A stretch of 35,136 bases of DNA from Candidatus Acidiferrum typicum (lineage in GTDB: Bacteria; Acidobacteriota; Terriglobia; Acidiferrales; UBA7541): the NCBI GenBank assembly GCA_025463055.1, contig JAOAPV010000110.1, positions 1 through 35,136 of the forward strand, in the 5' to 3' direction. The translations under genes were made by a program, and so were the position numbers. The notes under the pieces were generated by a model, which saw only the letters and a list, made by a program, of their open reading frames with translations, was not told the origin of the DNA and did no database searches. Positions 25,225 to 33,443 of the stretch are shown piece by piece (within the stretch, counting starts at the first letter, position 1; each line of letters opens with the position of its first letter).

Positions 25225-25974
25225 TCAGGACTTCCGAAGCGGACGCACGTGTATCTCGCTCATGAAACTCCCCGGCCTTTGCGTCACAATCGCCTCCACC
25301 GCGTGCGCCACATCTTCCGGCTGCAGCGCCTTGCTCGCATCCTTTGCCGTATGGCCGGAGAATTCCGTCGCCACGCTCCCCGGGCAAATCACGCTCACGC
25401 GGATACCATACCCTCGCAAATCTTCCGCCATGCACCCTGAAAGTCCCTGCACTCCCCATTTCGACGCGCAGTACAATCCTCCACCCGCGAATGTATTTCT
25501 CCCCGCAAGCGAGCTGATATTGATGATGTCCCCTGCGCCTTTTTTGATCATGGATGGAACCACCGCCCGCGAAACAAGAAACACGCTCTTCAGGTTTGTG
25601 TTTAGAACGCGGTCCCAATCTTCTTCGCTTTTTTCGTGTGCCGGTCCGAAAAGTCCGATGCCTGCATTGTTGACCAGGACTTGGATCGGTCCCAACTTCG
25701 CTTCCGCTGCCGAAACGAATTTCTCCACGTCATCCGCCCGCGTCATATCTGCCGCTTGCCAGAAGACGCCCTCGGTTCTCTCGTGTAACTCATCTGCCGT
25801 CGCGCGCAACTTCTCGCTGTCACGCCCGCAAATGGCCACCGCCGCGCCTAGCTCCGCAAGCCTTATCGCTATGGCCCGCCCAATACCGCGGCTGCCTCCC
25901 GTAACCAAAGCAACTCGGTTCTCTAGCAGTTTCTCTGTGTCTTTCTCCGCATTCGTTTTACTTATGCCAGCCAT
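25225..25974 (-). CDS. Short-chain dehydrogenase/reductase
   Basis: Classical SDR oxidoreductase of 249 residues; substrate unknown. It has the nucleotide-binding TGGSRGIGRAIAIRL, NNAGIGLFG, the catalytic Ser in INISSLAGRN, the YxxxK pair in YCASKWGVQG, and the CPGSVATEF segment. The cofactor loop ending CGRDSEKL suggests NADP preference. ATG 25974 has AAGGAAG upstream; the in-frame extension to 26019 is not needed. It lies just upstream of the MarR operator on the same strand but, given that promoter, is probably transcribed separately. Confidence 0.93.
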   Translation of the reverse strand: MAGISKTNAEKDTEKLLENRVALVTGGSRGIGRAIAIRLAELGAAVAICGRDSEKLRATADELHERTEGVFWQAADMTRADDVEKFVSAAEAKLGPIQVLVNNAGIGLFGPAHEKSEEDWDRVLNTNLKSVFLVSRAVVPSMIKKGAGDIINISSLAGRNTFAGGGLYCASKWGVQGLSGCMAEDLRGYGIRVSVICPGSVATEFSGHTAKDASKALQPEDVAHAVEAIVTQRPGSFMSEIHVRPLRKS

Positions 25975-26120
25975 CACAATTCTTCCTTCGCCGGGCGACC
26001 CTTTTCGTGCAAAAATCATCTTAACATTCAGCCGCAGGGACCGCTGCGCGCCTCAACCCGACGCGCACTCGGAGGCTTCGTCAACAATGCAAGATACATA
26101 GGTCCCTGCAGAGTAACGCC

Positions 26121-26150
26121 TTGCAGACTTACGTGCGCTTTTCCTATAAT
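26121..26150 (+). promoter_or_regulatory. Promoter of the TPR protein gene
   Basis: TTGCAG (26121-26126), an 18-base spacer and a perfect TATAAT (26145-26150). The untranslated leader would be about 100 bases. Apart from this promoter, 25975-26257 holds no feature I can support. Confidence 0.65.
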
Positions 26151-26257
26151 CCCAAAGTTTTAGAACCAGCTTGATACCCGGCAAGAGCACTCCAGGGTGT
26201 ACGAGACGGTGGACGAGACGTACATGAATAGGCTTGGAGTTTGAGCGAGGAGATGGA

Positions 26258-27607
26258 ATGAATCGAACACGTAGAGTGGCGGGCCTGGCGATAATCGCCG
26301 CGCTTTGCATTGCGATTAGCGGCGCGTCCAACGCGCTCGCGCAGGCACCCGCCGGTCAGGACGCCGCGGCCGGTCAGCAAAAATACACCATGGCCGAGTA
26401 CAACGCGTATCAGGCGTGCGCGGCAGAAAAGAATCCACAGCAGCAGGTAAAGTGCCTCGATGATTTTGTCGCCAAGTACCCAAACTCCGCGCTCCTCATT
26501 TACATTTATCCCCTGTATTACAACGCTTACAGCCAGCTCAAGAATTGGCCCAAAGTGATCGAGTATGCGGACAAGCTCCTGGCCATGGCAGACAAGGTCG
26601 AGCCTCCGATTCGCTACCAAGCCTATTACGCACGCGCCTTCGCTTACAGCAACATGCCGCCGAACTCGCCCGAAGTGCAGAGTCAAGCGCCTAAGGCTTG
26701 TGAAGCGGCGAAAGCCGGCCTCAAGACGCTCAACGAATTAAAGAAGCCGGACAACATGTCCGACCAGGATTTCGAGAAGCAGAAGCAGCAGCCCGCCACT
26801 CTCTTCAACTACACGTTGGCCCAGTGCTCCATGATCCAGAAGGACTACCAAACGGCCATCGACTCCTACAAAGCCGTCCTGGAGAAGAATCCGGACGACG
26901 CTATCACCGCCTACAAGATTGGCCAGGCGTACATGGCCATGAACCCGCCTCAGCAGATGGACGCCTTCTGGTATTTCGCAAAGGCGGTCACCGCGAAAGG
27001 CGCCAAGCCAGAGCAAGCAAATCAAGTGAAAACATACCTTCGCAAGCTTATCGCCAACTATCAGGGCGGAAATGTTTGCGACACCCTGGTTGATGCCGAG
27101 CTCAATGAGCTCTTGCAATTGGCTAGCACCTCAGCGGAGCGTCCCGCCACCTACAAGCTACCTAGCGCCGCCGACCTCGACGCCGCGCGCAAAGACATGA
27201 CCATCGCCTCCGTTATCGCCGATCTAAAGGCTGGCGGCGACAAGGCCAAGATTACTTGGCTGGCTTCTTGCGGCTTGGAGTTCCCAGATGTGCCCGGCAA
27301 GCTGATCGAGGTCACTCCCGGCACCGACGCCGTTCAGCTCAAGGTTGCCTTTGTCACCAGCGATGCCGAATTCGATGCCAAGAAGACTCCGGACATGGAT
27401 GTCAAGGTTGTCGGCCAGCCCGAAGCTGCCAAGCTCGAAAAAGACAATCCAGTGCGCTTCACCGGAACTCTGGTGGCTTACGATCCCGAACCTAACTTCA
27501 TGCTGCATTGGGATAAAGCTAAGGTGAACGCCGAGGATATTCCGAAGGAAAAGGAAAAGAAGACAACGAAGAAGCGTCCGTCAACCAAGAAGCCCGGCCG
27601 CAGCTAG
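26258..27607 (+). CDS. Secreted tetratricopeptide-repeat protein of unknown function
   Basis: A 449-residue protein with a signal peptide (MNRTRRVAGLAIIAALCIAISGASNALAQ) and a helical TPR-type region from about residue 40 to 270 (IYIYPLYYNAYSQLKNWPKVIEYADKLLA; LAQCSMIQKDYQTAIDSYKAVLEKNPDDAITAYKIGQAYM). A beta-rich C-terminal part of unknown type follows from about 320, ending in a Lys-rich tail (EKEKKTTKKRPSTKKPGRS). It is probably periplasmic and a protein-protein scaffold, but no specific function can be named. ATG 26258 has AGGAG 5 bases upstream. It stands alone with its own promoter and terminator. Confidence 0.85.
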   Translation: MNRTRRVAGLAIIAALCIAISGASNALAQAPAGQDAAAGQQKYTMAEYNAYQACAAEKNPQQQVKCLDDFVAKYPNSALLIYIYPLYYNAYSQLKNWPKVIEYADKLLAMADKVEPPIRYQAYYARAFAYSNMPPNSPEVQSQAPKACEAAKAGLKTLNELKKPDNMSDQDFEKQKQQPATLFNYTLAQCSMIQKDYQTAIDSYKAVLEKNPDDAITAYKIGQAYMAMNPPQQMDAFWYFAKAVTAKGAKPEQANQVKTYLRKLIANYQGGNVCDTLVDAELNELLQLASTSAERPATYKLPSAADLDAARKDMTIASVIADLKAGGDKAKITWLASCGLEFPDVPGKLIEVTPGTDAVQLKVAFVTSDAEFDAKKTPDMDVKVVGQPEAAKLEKDNPVRFTGTLVAYDPEPNFMLHWDKAKVNAEDIPKEKEKKTTKKRPSTKKPGRS

Positions 27608-27628
27608 GCGGCTTGGTTTTGATTCTGA

Positions 27629-27651
27629 GGCCCGGCGACTTTTGCCGGGCC
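27629..27651. terminator. GC-rich hairpin after the TPR gene
   Basis: GGCCCGGC (27629-27636) pairs with GCCGGGCC (27644-27651) across a 7-base loop, 22 bases after the stop codon. It has no T-tract and probably acts as a 3' stabiliser or weak terminator in front of the better one downstream. Confidence 0.45.
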
Positions 27652-27680
27652 GAAGCTCACCGTACACTCGTGCTCAATGA

Positions 27681-27717
27681 AACGGCTCGCCTAAACCTCG
27701 GCGAGCCGTTTCTCTTT
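27681..27717 (+). terminator. Rho-independent terminator of the TPR gene
   Basis: AACGGCTCGCC (27681-27691) pairs perfectly over 11 bases with GGCGAGCCGTT (27700-27710), loop 8 bases, followed by TCTCTTT. It separates the TPR gene from the convergent Fis-type gene and may act in both directions. Confidence 0.75.
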
Positions 27718-27753
27718 CAACCGACCCCATGCGCGAAAATAGTCAAAAATCGC

Positions 27754-27975
27754 TCAGCGCGTGTGGTGATTCCGGTGATCCAGTTTGTAGGCGTCAATCT
27801 TGCGACTAAGTGTGTTCCGGTGAATGCCTAGAATCTGCGCCGCTCTCGACTGATTTCCTTCCGCACGGTCCAGAACTCGTTTGATGAACCGCTTTTCGAA
27901 CTCTCCTACCGCTTCGTCAAACAAAATCCCCCGCTCCACCATCTGGCTCACGAGTCCTTCTAGTTGATCCTTCAC
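27754..27975 (-). CDS. Small Fis-type helix-turn-helix protein
   Basis: A 73-residue protein with a C-terminal Fis-type HTH (FEKRFIKRVLDRAEGNQSRAAQILGIHRNTLSRKIDAYKL), the same module that ends sigma-54 activators. The N-terminal 30 residues (KDQLEGLVSQMVERGILFDEAVGEF) would dimerise. No ATPase or receiver domain is attached, so it resembles stand-alone Fis-like regulators. GTG 27975 has GGAG upstream; TTG 27987 is an in-frame alternative adding four residues. It lies 39 bases after purC on the same strand, so cotranscription is likely. Confidence 0.82.
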   Translation of the reverse strand: MKDQLEGLVSQMVERGILFDEAVGEFEKRFIKRVLDRAEGNQSRAAQILGIHRNTLSRKIDAYKLDHRNHHTR

Positions 27976-28014
27976 GACACGCTCCAAAGGGAAACGCGCG
28001 ATTCCACCCCAGCG

Positions 28015-28914
28015 CTAATCCAATTCGCGCCCGGTCAGAATCCGATACGCTTCCCTGTACTTGCCACGCGTTGCACCCACGACCTCCGGAGGCAGCTCCG
28101 GGCCGGGCGGGGTTTTCGGCCAGTGAATGCTCTCCAGATAGTCGCGCACAAACTGTTTGTCGAACGATGGCTGGGGCCCGCCAGGTTTATACTGGGCAGC
28201 GGGCCAAAATCGAGAAGAATCCGGCGTCAACGCCTCATCGATCCAGATGAGCTCATCATTCAGCAATCCAAATTCAAATTTGGTGTCCGCCAGCAGAATC
28301 CCGCGCGGCTCCGCATACGCAGCCGCCCGCCGGTAGATTTCCAGGCTGACCTCTCGTACCCGCTGCGCGTGTTCGTTTCCGATCAGTGCCGCGGCTCGCG
28401 CGAACGAAATATTCTCGTCGTGCCCCGTCCCCGCTTTCGTAGCTGGCGTAAAAATGGGCTCCGGCAAGCGATCGGACTCGCGCAAACCAGGCGGCAACGC
28501 AATTCCGCAAATCTGCCCTGCGGCCTGATAGTCCTTCCACCCCGAGCCCGAAACATAGCCGCGGACAACGCACTCAATCGGCAAAGGCTCCGTCTTGAGC
28601 ACCAGCATCGACCGCCCGGCGAGATCCTCGCGGTACGCCTGGAACGGCGCCGGCAATTCCGTTCCACTCACCACGTGGTTCGGAATCGCATCGCGTAGCA
28701 AATCAAACCAGAAGAGGGAAAGCTGCGTCAGCACCCGTCCTTTATCGGGAATCGGCGTCGGCAAAATCACATCGAACGCCGACAGCCGGTCCGTAGCCAC
28801 GATCAGCAGCTTGTCGCCGGCATCGTAAATGTCGCGCACTTTCCCGCGCGCGGCAGGTGAGATGCCGGCGAACTTCGTTTCTCGTACTACGCGCATTGCC
28901 GCACCGAAGGACAC
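28015..28914 (-). CDS. purC: PurC, SAICAR synthase
   Basis: ATP-dependent ligase that joins CAIR and aspartate in purine synthesis. The 299 residues match the longer (yeast Ade1-like) form: [81 protein letters not shown], and [32 protein letters not shown], which includes the ATP/Mg-binding acidic residues. GTG 28914 is given; ATG 28896 is an equally plausible start six codons later. The stretch 28915-29112 toward SMC has a purine-rich tract but no gene. Confidence 0.95.
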   Translation of the reverse strand: MSFGAAMRVVRETKFAGISPAARGKVRDIYDAGDKLLIVATDRLSAFDVILPTPIPDKGRVLTQLSLFWFDLLRDAIPNHVVSGTELPAPFQAYREDLAGRSMLVLKTEPLPIECVVRGYVSGSGWKDYQAAGQICGIALPPGLRESDRLPEPIFTPATKAGTGHDENISFARAAALIGNEHAQRVREVSLEIYRRAAAYAEPRGILLADTKFEFGLLNDELIWIDEALTPDSSRFWPAAQYKPGGPQPSFDKQFVRDYLESIHWPKTPPGPELPPEVVGATRGKYREAYRILTGRELD

Positions 28915-29112
28915 GGAAGAATTTCCCCTGCAAGTGTGATGAGCATTCTAGCGCAGCGCAAAGCGAAGTCAATCACGCCCGCGCGGAAAAAATAATTTCA
29001 ACAGGAGAAGAAAAAGAAATACCCGCAATAAGAAGAACAGTGTAGACAAAACAAACAGCTTTGCCGGAAACACTGCCTAGCCGAACTCACGACAAATTGT
29101 GCTTGCGACGCT

Positions 29113-32100
29113 TTAGGCTGCGGAAGCTGCCGCGGCCTCCCTGTGCTTTTTGTTCGGCGCTTCGTCGCCTTCCCACCGCACGCTCACCAGCTTTGAAACG
29201 CCGGGCTCCTGCATCGTCACGCCGTACAACACGCTGCCCGTCTCCATCGTCTTTCGATTGTGCGTAACGATAATGAACTGCGTCTGCCCGCTCATCTGAC
29301 CTACGAGCCGCGTGAAACGCCCAACGTTCGCCTCATCCAGCGGTGCATCCACCTCGTCCAAAATACAGAACGGGCTCGGCTGATACCGGAAGATCGCAAT
29401 CAGCAGCGCGAGCGCGGTCATCGCTTTCTCGCCTCCCGACAGCAGCAAAATGTTCTGCAAGCGCTTCCCCGGAGGCGAAGCTACCACGTCGATCCCCGCG
29501 TCCCCGGAACTGTCCAGCTCCGTAAGCCGCATCTCCGCTGTCCCACCGCCGAATATCGTGTGAAACGCTTCCGAAAAATTGCTGTTGATGCTGTTGAACG
29601 CCTGCTCGAATTTCTCCCGTGATACCAAATCCAATTCGGTGATCGCCTGCTGCGTATCTGCAATCGACTGCAGCAAATCGTCCCGTTCCCGCGTCAGGAA
29701 CGTAAACCTCTGGTCGCACTCGTTATACTCCTCGAGCGCCATCATGTTCACCGCGCCCATTGAGTCGATACGCTCCTTCATCTCCCGATAATTCGTCTCC
29801 GCAATGGCCAGTTCTTCTCCGCTGATGAACGCCGTCTCCGTCGCGATCAAATCCTCCGGCTGCGCGTTCACTTCCGCCATGCACGTCTCGCGCAGATGCT
29901 GCCGGTCCGAATCGTTCCGCGCCTTCTCGACTTCTGCATGGCTCCGCTGCTCGCGGACCTCCTGCAGAGTCTGCCGTCCCATCCGCAGGCGATCTTCCAT
30001 TTGCGTAACCCGCGTCCGCCCGCTCTCCCATTCCTGCTCCAACTCGCGCTGCCGGGTCTCCAGCCGCAGTTTCTCCGCGCGCAAGCCTTCCAGTTGTGTC
30101 GCGAGCTCCTCGCTCTGTTTCGCCAGCCCCGCCGCTTCTTCATTGATTGAGGCTTCCTGTTGACGAAGCGCCGCGTCCCGTCTTTCCAATTCCGCCCGCT
30201 CTTCCATCAATCGCGAAGCGACCGCTTCCGCCCCCGCCAGCCGTTCATTCAATGCCGCAAGCTCCGCGCGCCCGGCGGCCAGCTCATTCTGCTCCGCCTG
30301 AATCGATCCACGAAGCTGCACCAACTCCGTCGCAAGGCGCCCGCTCTCTGATTCCGCCTCCGCTCGCGAAGTCGCCGCCGCCGCAAGCTGGTGTTGCGCG
30401 CGATCCGCCCGCAGCCGCGCATTCTCCACATCCTGCCGTATCCGCCCCAAATCAGTCTGGCAAAGCGTCAACTCCAAGCCCAGCCGAGCCAGGTCCGCCT
30501 GAGTCTGTTCGTGCCGATGTTTCGCGGAATAGACCTCGCGCTCCGCAACCTGCTTCTGAGCGGTTACTTCCTCCAGCGACTGTTCGGCACTACGCAAATT
30601 CGCGACCAAAATCTCTAGTTCCGCACGCGCCTCTTCCCCGCGCCTTTCCAACTGCGCAATCTCCCCATCCAGCGCCCGCAATTCCCTCTTCATCCCCAGC
30701 GGCCCCGCCTCATCCGCCCGTCCGCCGGTCACCATGCGCCCCTGATAGCAAGTCCCATCCGGCGTCACAAACGCATACTGCGGATTTTCCCGCGCCAGTT
30801 TTTCCGCCGCCGCAGCATTGTCCGTCAGATATCCCGCACGCAGCCGCGGCAAAAACTGTTTCGCCGCCGCCCCCAGCGGATCGCGGAATCCCACCAGTTT
30901 ATCCAGCCGCGAAATCACCCCATCTTCCGCCCGGAAGTGCACGATCGGTTCGTATTCCGTCAGCTTCAAATTCCGCAGCGAGTCCACAAAGAATGTCGCG
31001 CGGCCGCCGACCTCATCGCGCAGCAACGACACTCCCGCCCGGGCGTGATCGAAAGTCTCCACCACAACGTATTCCAGTTCATCTCGCAAATATTGCTCAA
31101 CCGCCGCCTCATGCTGCTCTTCCACTTCCGCATAATCGGCAAGCACGCCCACGGCCCGGAAGCCCCCCCCCGCCCCGCGCTCATTCGCGGCAAACAACTT
31201 CTGCACCGCATCCGCCGTATACGATCGATCATTCAAAATCTGCGTCAGCGTTCCATGTCGAGCCTTGACGCCCACTACGGACTCGCGCAACGCGTCCGCC
31301 TGCGCCGCCATCGCTTCCCGTTCCTGCCGCAGCGTGCCAATCGAAGCCTGCAACTCAGCAGCCTTCGTTATCAGCTCATTTAACTGACCGCGAGCCGCTT
31401 CAAATTCCGTAGCCGCGCGCTCCGCGTCATCGCGCACCTTAATCGACGACTCCAGCAGCTCCGCCTCGCTAGCTTCCCGCTTCTGCAGTGCCGCATTCTG
31501 ATGGACCAGCGCCTCCTCCGCCTGCTTTTGCTCGCCATGCAAACGCAGCAGGCTCTCGCCCGCCTCCGAAGCCGAAGCCCGCAGCGCCTCAATCCGCAGC
31601 TCCCAATCCCGAATCTGCGCCCCGCGCGTTTCCGCCCGCGCCGCAAGCTCCTCGACGCGTTCGCCCAGCACTCCCGATTCGTCACGCAGCGCAATCACAG
31701 CCTGCTGCTGCGCCGCATTCCGCGAATCCCACTCCGCCGACCGCGTCGCCGCTTCCGCAATCTCCGCCGCAATCTGCCCGTGCCTGCCGGCAAGCTCATC
31801 CGTCCGCTGCCGGTTGAACGCAATCCGGTTCTCGCTGCGGTCCACCTCCAGCGCCGTCAAGTTCAAATGGTTCTGATTCTGCCGCAGCTCCGCGTCCAGC
31901 GTGTAAATCCGCTGATTCAGCGAATCCTGCTCGCCTTCTTCCCGCTGAATCTCCGCAGCATGATGCGCTTCCGCCGCGCTCAATTCCGCCAGCCGCTGCC
32001 CGACGCGCTCCGCCTCCCCATCCAACTCCCGCGCCTTCCCCGCCAGCATCTGCCGCACAATTCCACGCATCTGGTCGCGAATTTCCGAATACCGCCGCGC

Positions 32101-33012
32101 CTTAGCCGCCTGCCGCTTCAGCGAACCAAGCTGCTTCTCTACCTCCACCACAATGTCGTTCACGCGCGACAAATTCACTTTCGACGATTCCAGCTTCGCC
32201 TCAGCCAGCCGCTTCTTCGTCTTGAATTTCGTAACGCCCGCGGCCTCTTCAATAATCGCCCGCCGCTCCATGGGCTTGGTCGACAAAATCAACCCAATGC
32301 GTCCCTGCTCGATAATCGCGTAGGAGTCCGGCCCCAGTCCCACGCCCATGAACATCTCTTGAATATCCCGCAGCCGCGCCACGCGTCCATTAATCAAATA
32401 CTCGCTCTGCCCCGACCGATAAAGCCGCCGGCTAACCACCACCTCGCCCGGCTTCATCACCAAAGCTGGCTTCTCCGCGGCCCTCTTCCGCCCTTTCCCC
32501 TTAACAAACTCCGACTCCGCTGGTTCGCATTGCGCCTGTAGGGGCGCAGCATGCTGTGCCCCAGCTTGCCCAGACTCATTATGCAGGCCTTCCCCACCAA
32601 CATCGCCACCGGCTCCATCCACCGCGGTCAAATCGTGCCCGCTCTGCTCCGCGCCCTCTGTGCTCCCGGCCTCCGTGACCTCCGTGTTAGGTCCTTCGTT
32701 CTCCCCCGCGCTCTCAAAAACAAACCGCGCCGCCTCCGCCAGCTCCGGGTCCTCCATCGTAATCGTCACTTCCGCCAACCCCATCGGCGGCCGCTTAACC
32801 GTACCATTGAAAATGCAATCTGCCATGCGCTCCGCGCGCAGCGACTTGTGGCTCTGTTCGCCCAGCACCCAAGAAATCGCGTCCACGACGTTCGACTTCC
32901 CGCATCCATTCGGCCCCACGATGCAAGTAGTCCCCGTCCCGCTGAACGTCACCACCGTCCGCTCGCAAAACGACTTAAATCCCACGATTTCCACTTTTCG
33001 CAGCTTAAGCAA
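29113..33012 (-). CDS. smc: SMC, chromosome segregation ATPase, with a head-domain insertion
   Basis: Condensin-type ATPase that organises and segregates the chromosome with ScpA/ScpB (not in this window). At 1299 residues it is about 100 longer than usual. Walker A is GPNGCGKSN near residues 33-41; coiled coils flank a hinge near residues 600-750 (YLRDELEYVVVETFDHARAGVSLL). The signature LLSGGEKAMTALALL is near 1190, with Walker B FCILDEVDAPLDE behind it. The extra length is mostly an Ala/Gly/Glu-rich stretch, about residues 90-188, between AEVTITMEDPE and VVVSRRLYRSGQSEYLING in the N-terminal head. Start TTG 33012 follows GGGGAG. Apart from the insertion all motifs are intact, so it should be functional. 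Confidence 0.96.
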   Translation of the reverse strand: MLKLRKVEIVGFKSFCERTVVTFSGTGTTCIVGPNGCGKSNVVDAISWVLGEQSHKSLRAERMADCIFNGTVKRPPMGLAEVTITMEDPELAEAARFVFESAGENEGPNTEVTEAGSTEGAEQSGHDLTAVDGAGGDVGGEGLHNESGQAGAQHAAPLQAQCEPAESEFVKGKGRKRAAEKPALVMKPGEVVVSRRLYRSGQSEYLINGRVARLRDIQEMFMGVGLGPDSYAIIEQGRIGLILSTKPMERRAIIEEAAGVTKFKTKKRLAEAKLESSKVNLSRVNDIVVEVEKQLGSLKRQAAKARRYSEIRDQMRGIVRQMLAGKARELDGEAERVGQRLAELSAAEAHHAAEIQREEGEQDSLNQRIYTLDAELRQNQNHLNLTALEVDRSENRIAFNRQRTDELAGRHGQIAAEIAEAATRSAEWDSRNAAQQQAVIALRDESGVLGERVEELAARAETRGAQIRDWELRIEALRASASEAGESLLRLHGEQKQAEEALVHQNAALQKREASEAELLESSIKVRDDAERAATEFEAARGQLNELITKAAELQASIGTLRQEREAMAAQADALRESVVGVKARHGTLTQILNDRSYTADAVQKLFAANERGAGGGFRAVGVLADYAEVEEQHEAAVEQYLRDELEYVVVETFDHARAGVSLLRDEVGGRATFFVDSLRNLKLTEYEPIVHFRAEDGVISRLDKLVGFRDPLGAAAKQFLPRLRAGYLTDNAAAAEKLARENPQYAFVTPDGTCYQGRMVTGGRADEAGPLGMKRELRALDGEIAQLERRGEEARAELEILVANLRSAEQSLEEVTAQKQVAEREVYSAKHRHEQTQADLARLGLELTLCQTDLGRIRQDVENARLRADRAQHQLAAAATSRAEAESESGRLATELVQLRGSIQAEQNELAAGRAELAALNERLAGAEAVASRLMEERAELERRDAALRQQEASINEEAAGLAKQSEELATQLEGLRAEKLRLETRQRELEQEWESGRTRVTQMEDRLRMGRQTLQEVREQRSHAEVEKARNDSDRQHLRETCMAEVNAQPEDLIATETAFISGEELAIAETNYREMKERIDSMGAVNMMALEEYNECDQRFTFLTRERDDLLQSIADTQQAITELDLVSREKFEQAFNSINSNFSEAFHTIFGGGTAEMRLTELDSSGDAGIDVVASPPGKRLQNILLLSGGEKAMTALALLIAIFRYQPSPFCILDEVDAPLDEANVGRFTRLVGQMSGQTQFIIVTHNRKTMETGSVLYGVTMQEPGVSKLVSVRWEGDEAPNKKHREAAAASAA
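32538..32562. repeat. Palindromic repeat, copy 1, inside the smc insertion
   Basis: A 25-base element starting GTAGGGGCGCAGCA and ending in TGCTGTGCCCC; the 22-base palindrome has one imperfect pair. It is read in frame as part of SMC (about residues 151-158, GAQHAAPL). It matches the element at 33085-33109 with two differences. Confidence 0.7.
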
Positions 33013-33084
33013 GGTCTCCCCTTTTGTCCCTCATCGCACAGCTAATCTCAGACTGACACTCCGTCCAAACCCGCGCAACACGCC

Positions 33085-33109
33085 GTAGAGGCGCAGCATG
33101 CTGCGCCCC
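33085..33109. repeat. Palindromic repeat, copy 2, upstream of smc
   Basis: GTAGAGGCGCAGCATGCTGC followed by GCCCC; the central 18 bases (33090-33107) are a perfect palindrome. It lies between smc and the S9 peptidase. The remainder of 33013-33443 has one further hairpin (CGACCG/CGGTCG, 33184-33200) and no gene I can support. Confidence 0.7.
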
Positions 33110-33443
33110 AAGCACTAAACAACGCTCATGCGAAGAGAAACGAAGCTTTTGTCTTTGGGGAAGAAGGTACGTCGACGTCAATCCGACCGTGACGCGGTCG
33201 CCCGTCAAAACGTGTGGCAGGTTCTCGATCAGAGCCCAGCCGCCTGGCGCGTGAATGGCGGTACGGGAAAAAACACTAACACGATCCCGTGCCGCTGTAA
33301 AGCACCTCGCAACAGGTAGTACCGGGTCGCAAACAACCCACAACTACGCCTATGCTCGCGCATTCCCAGCGCCGTAGGGTGCGGCACACGCTCTGACTCT
33401 CGCATGAAGGCCAACAACGCTGACTCGCCGCTGAACGCGCCCA

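Noticed and set aside
30147-32541. Long plus-strand open frames (346-373 codons) opposite smc
   Set aside because: They are Pro/Arg/Ser-rich, lie wholly opposite an intact conserved SMC, and have no ribosome sites.
33184-33200. Hairpin CGACCG/CGGTCG between smc and the peptidase gene as a terminator
   Set aside because: The stem is only 6 bp with no T-tract on either strand.
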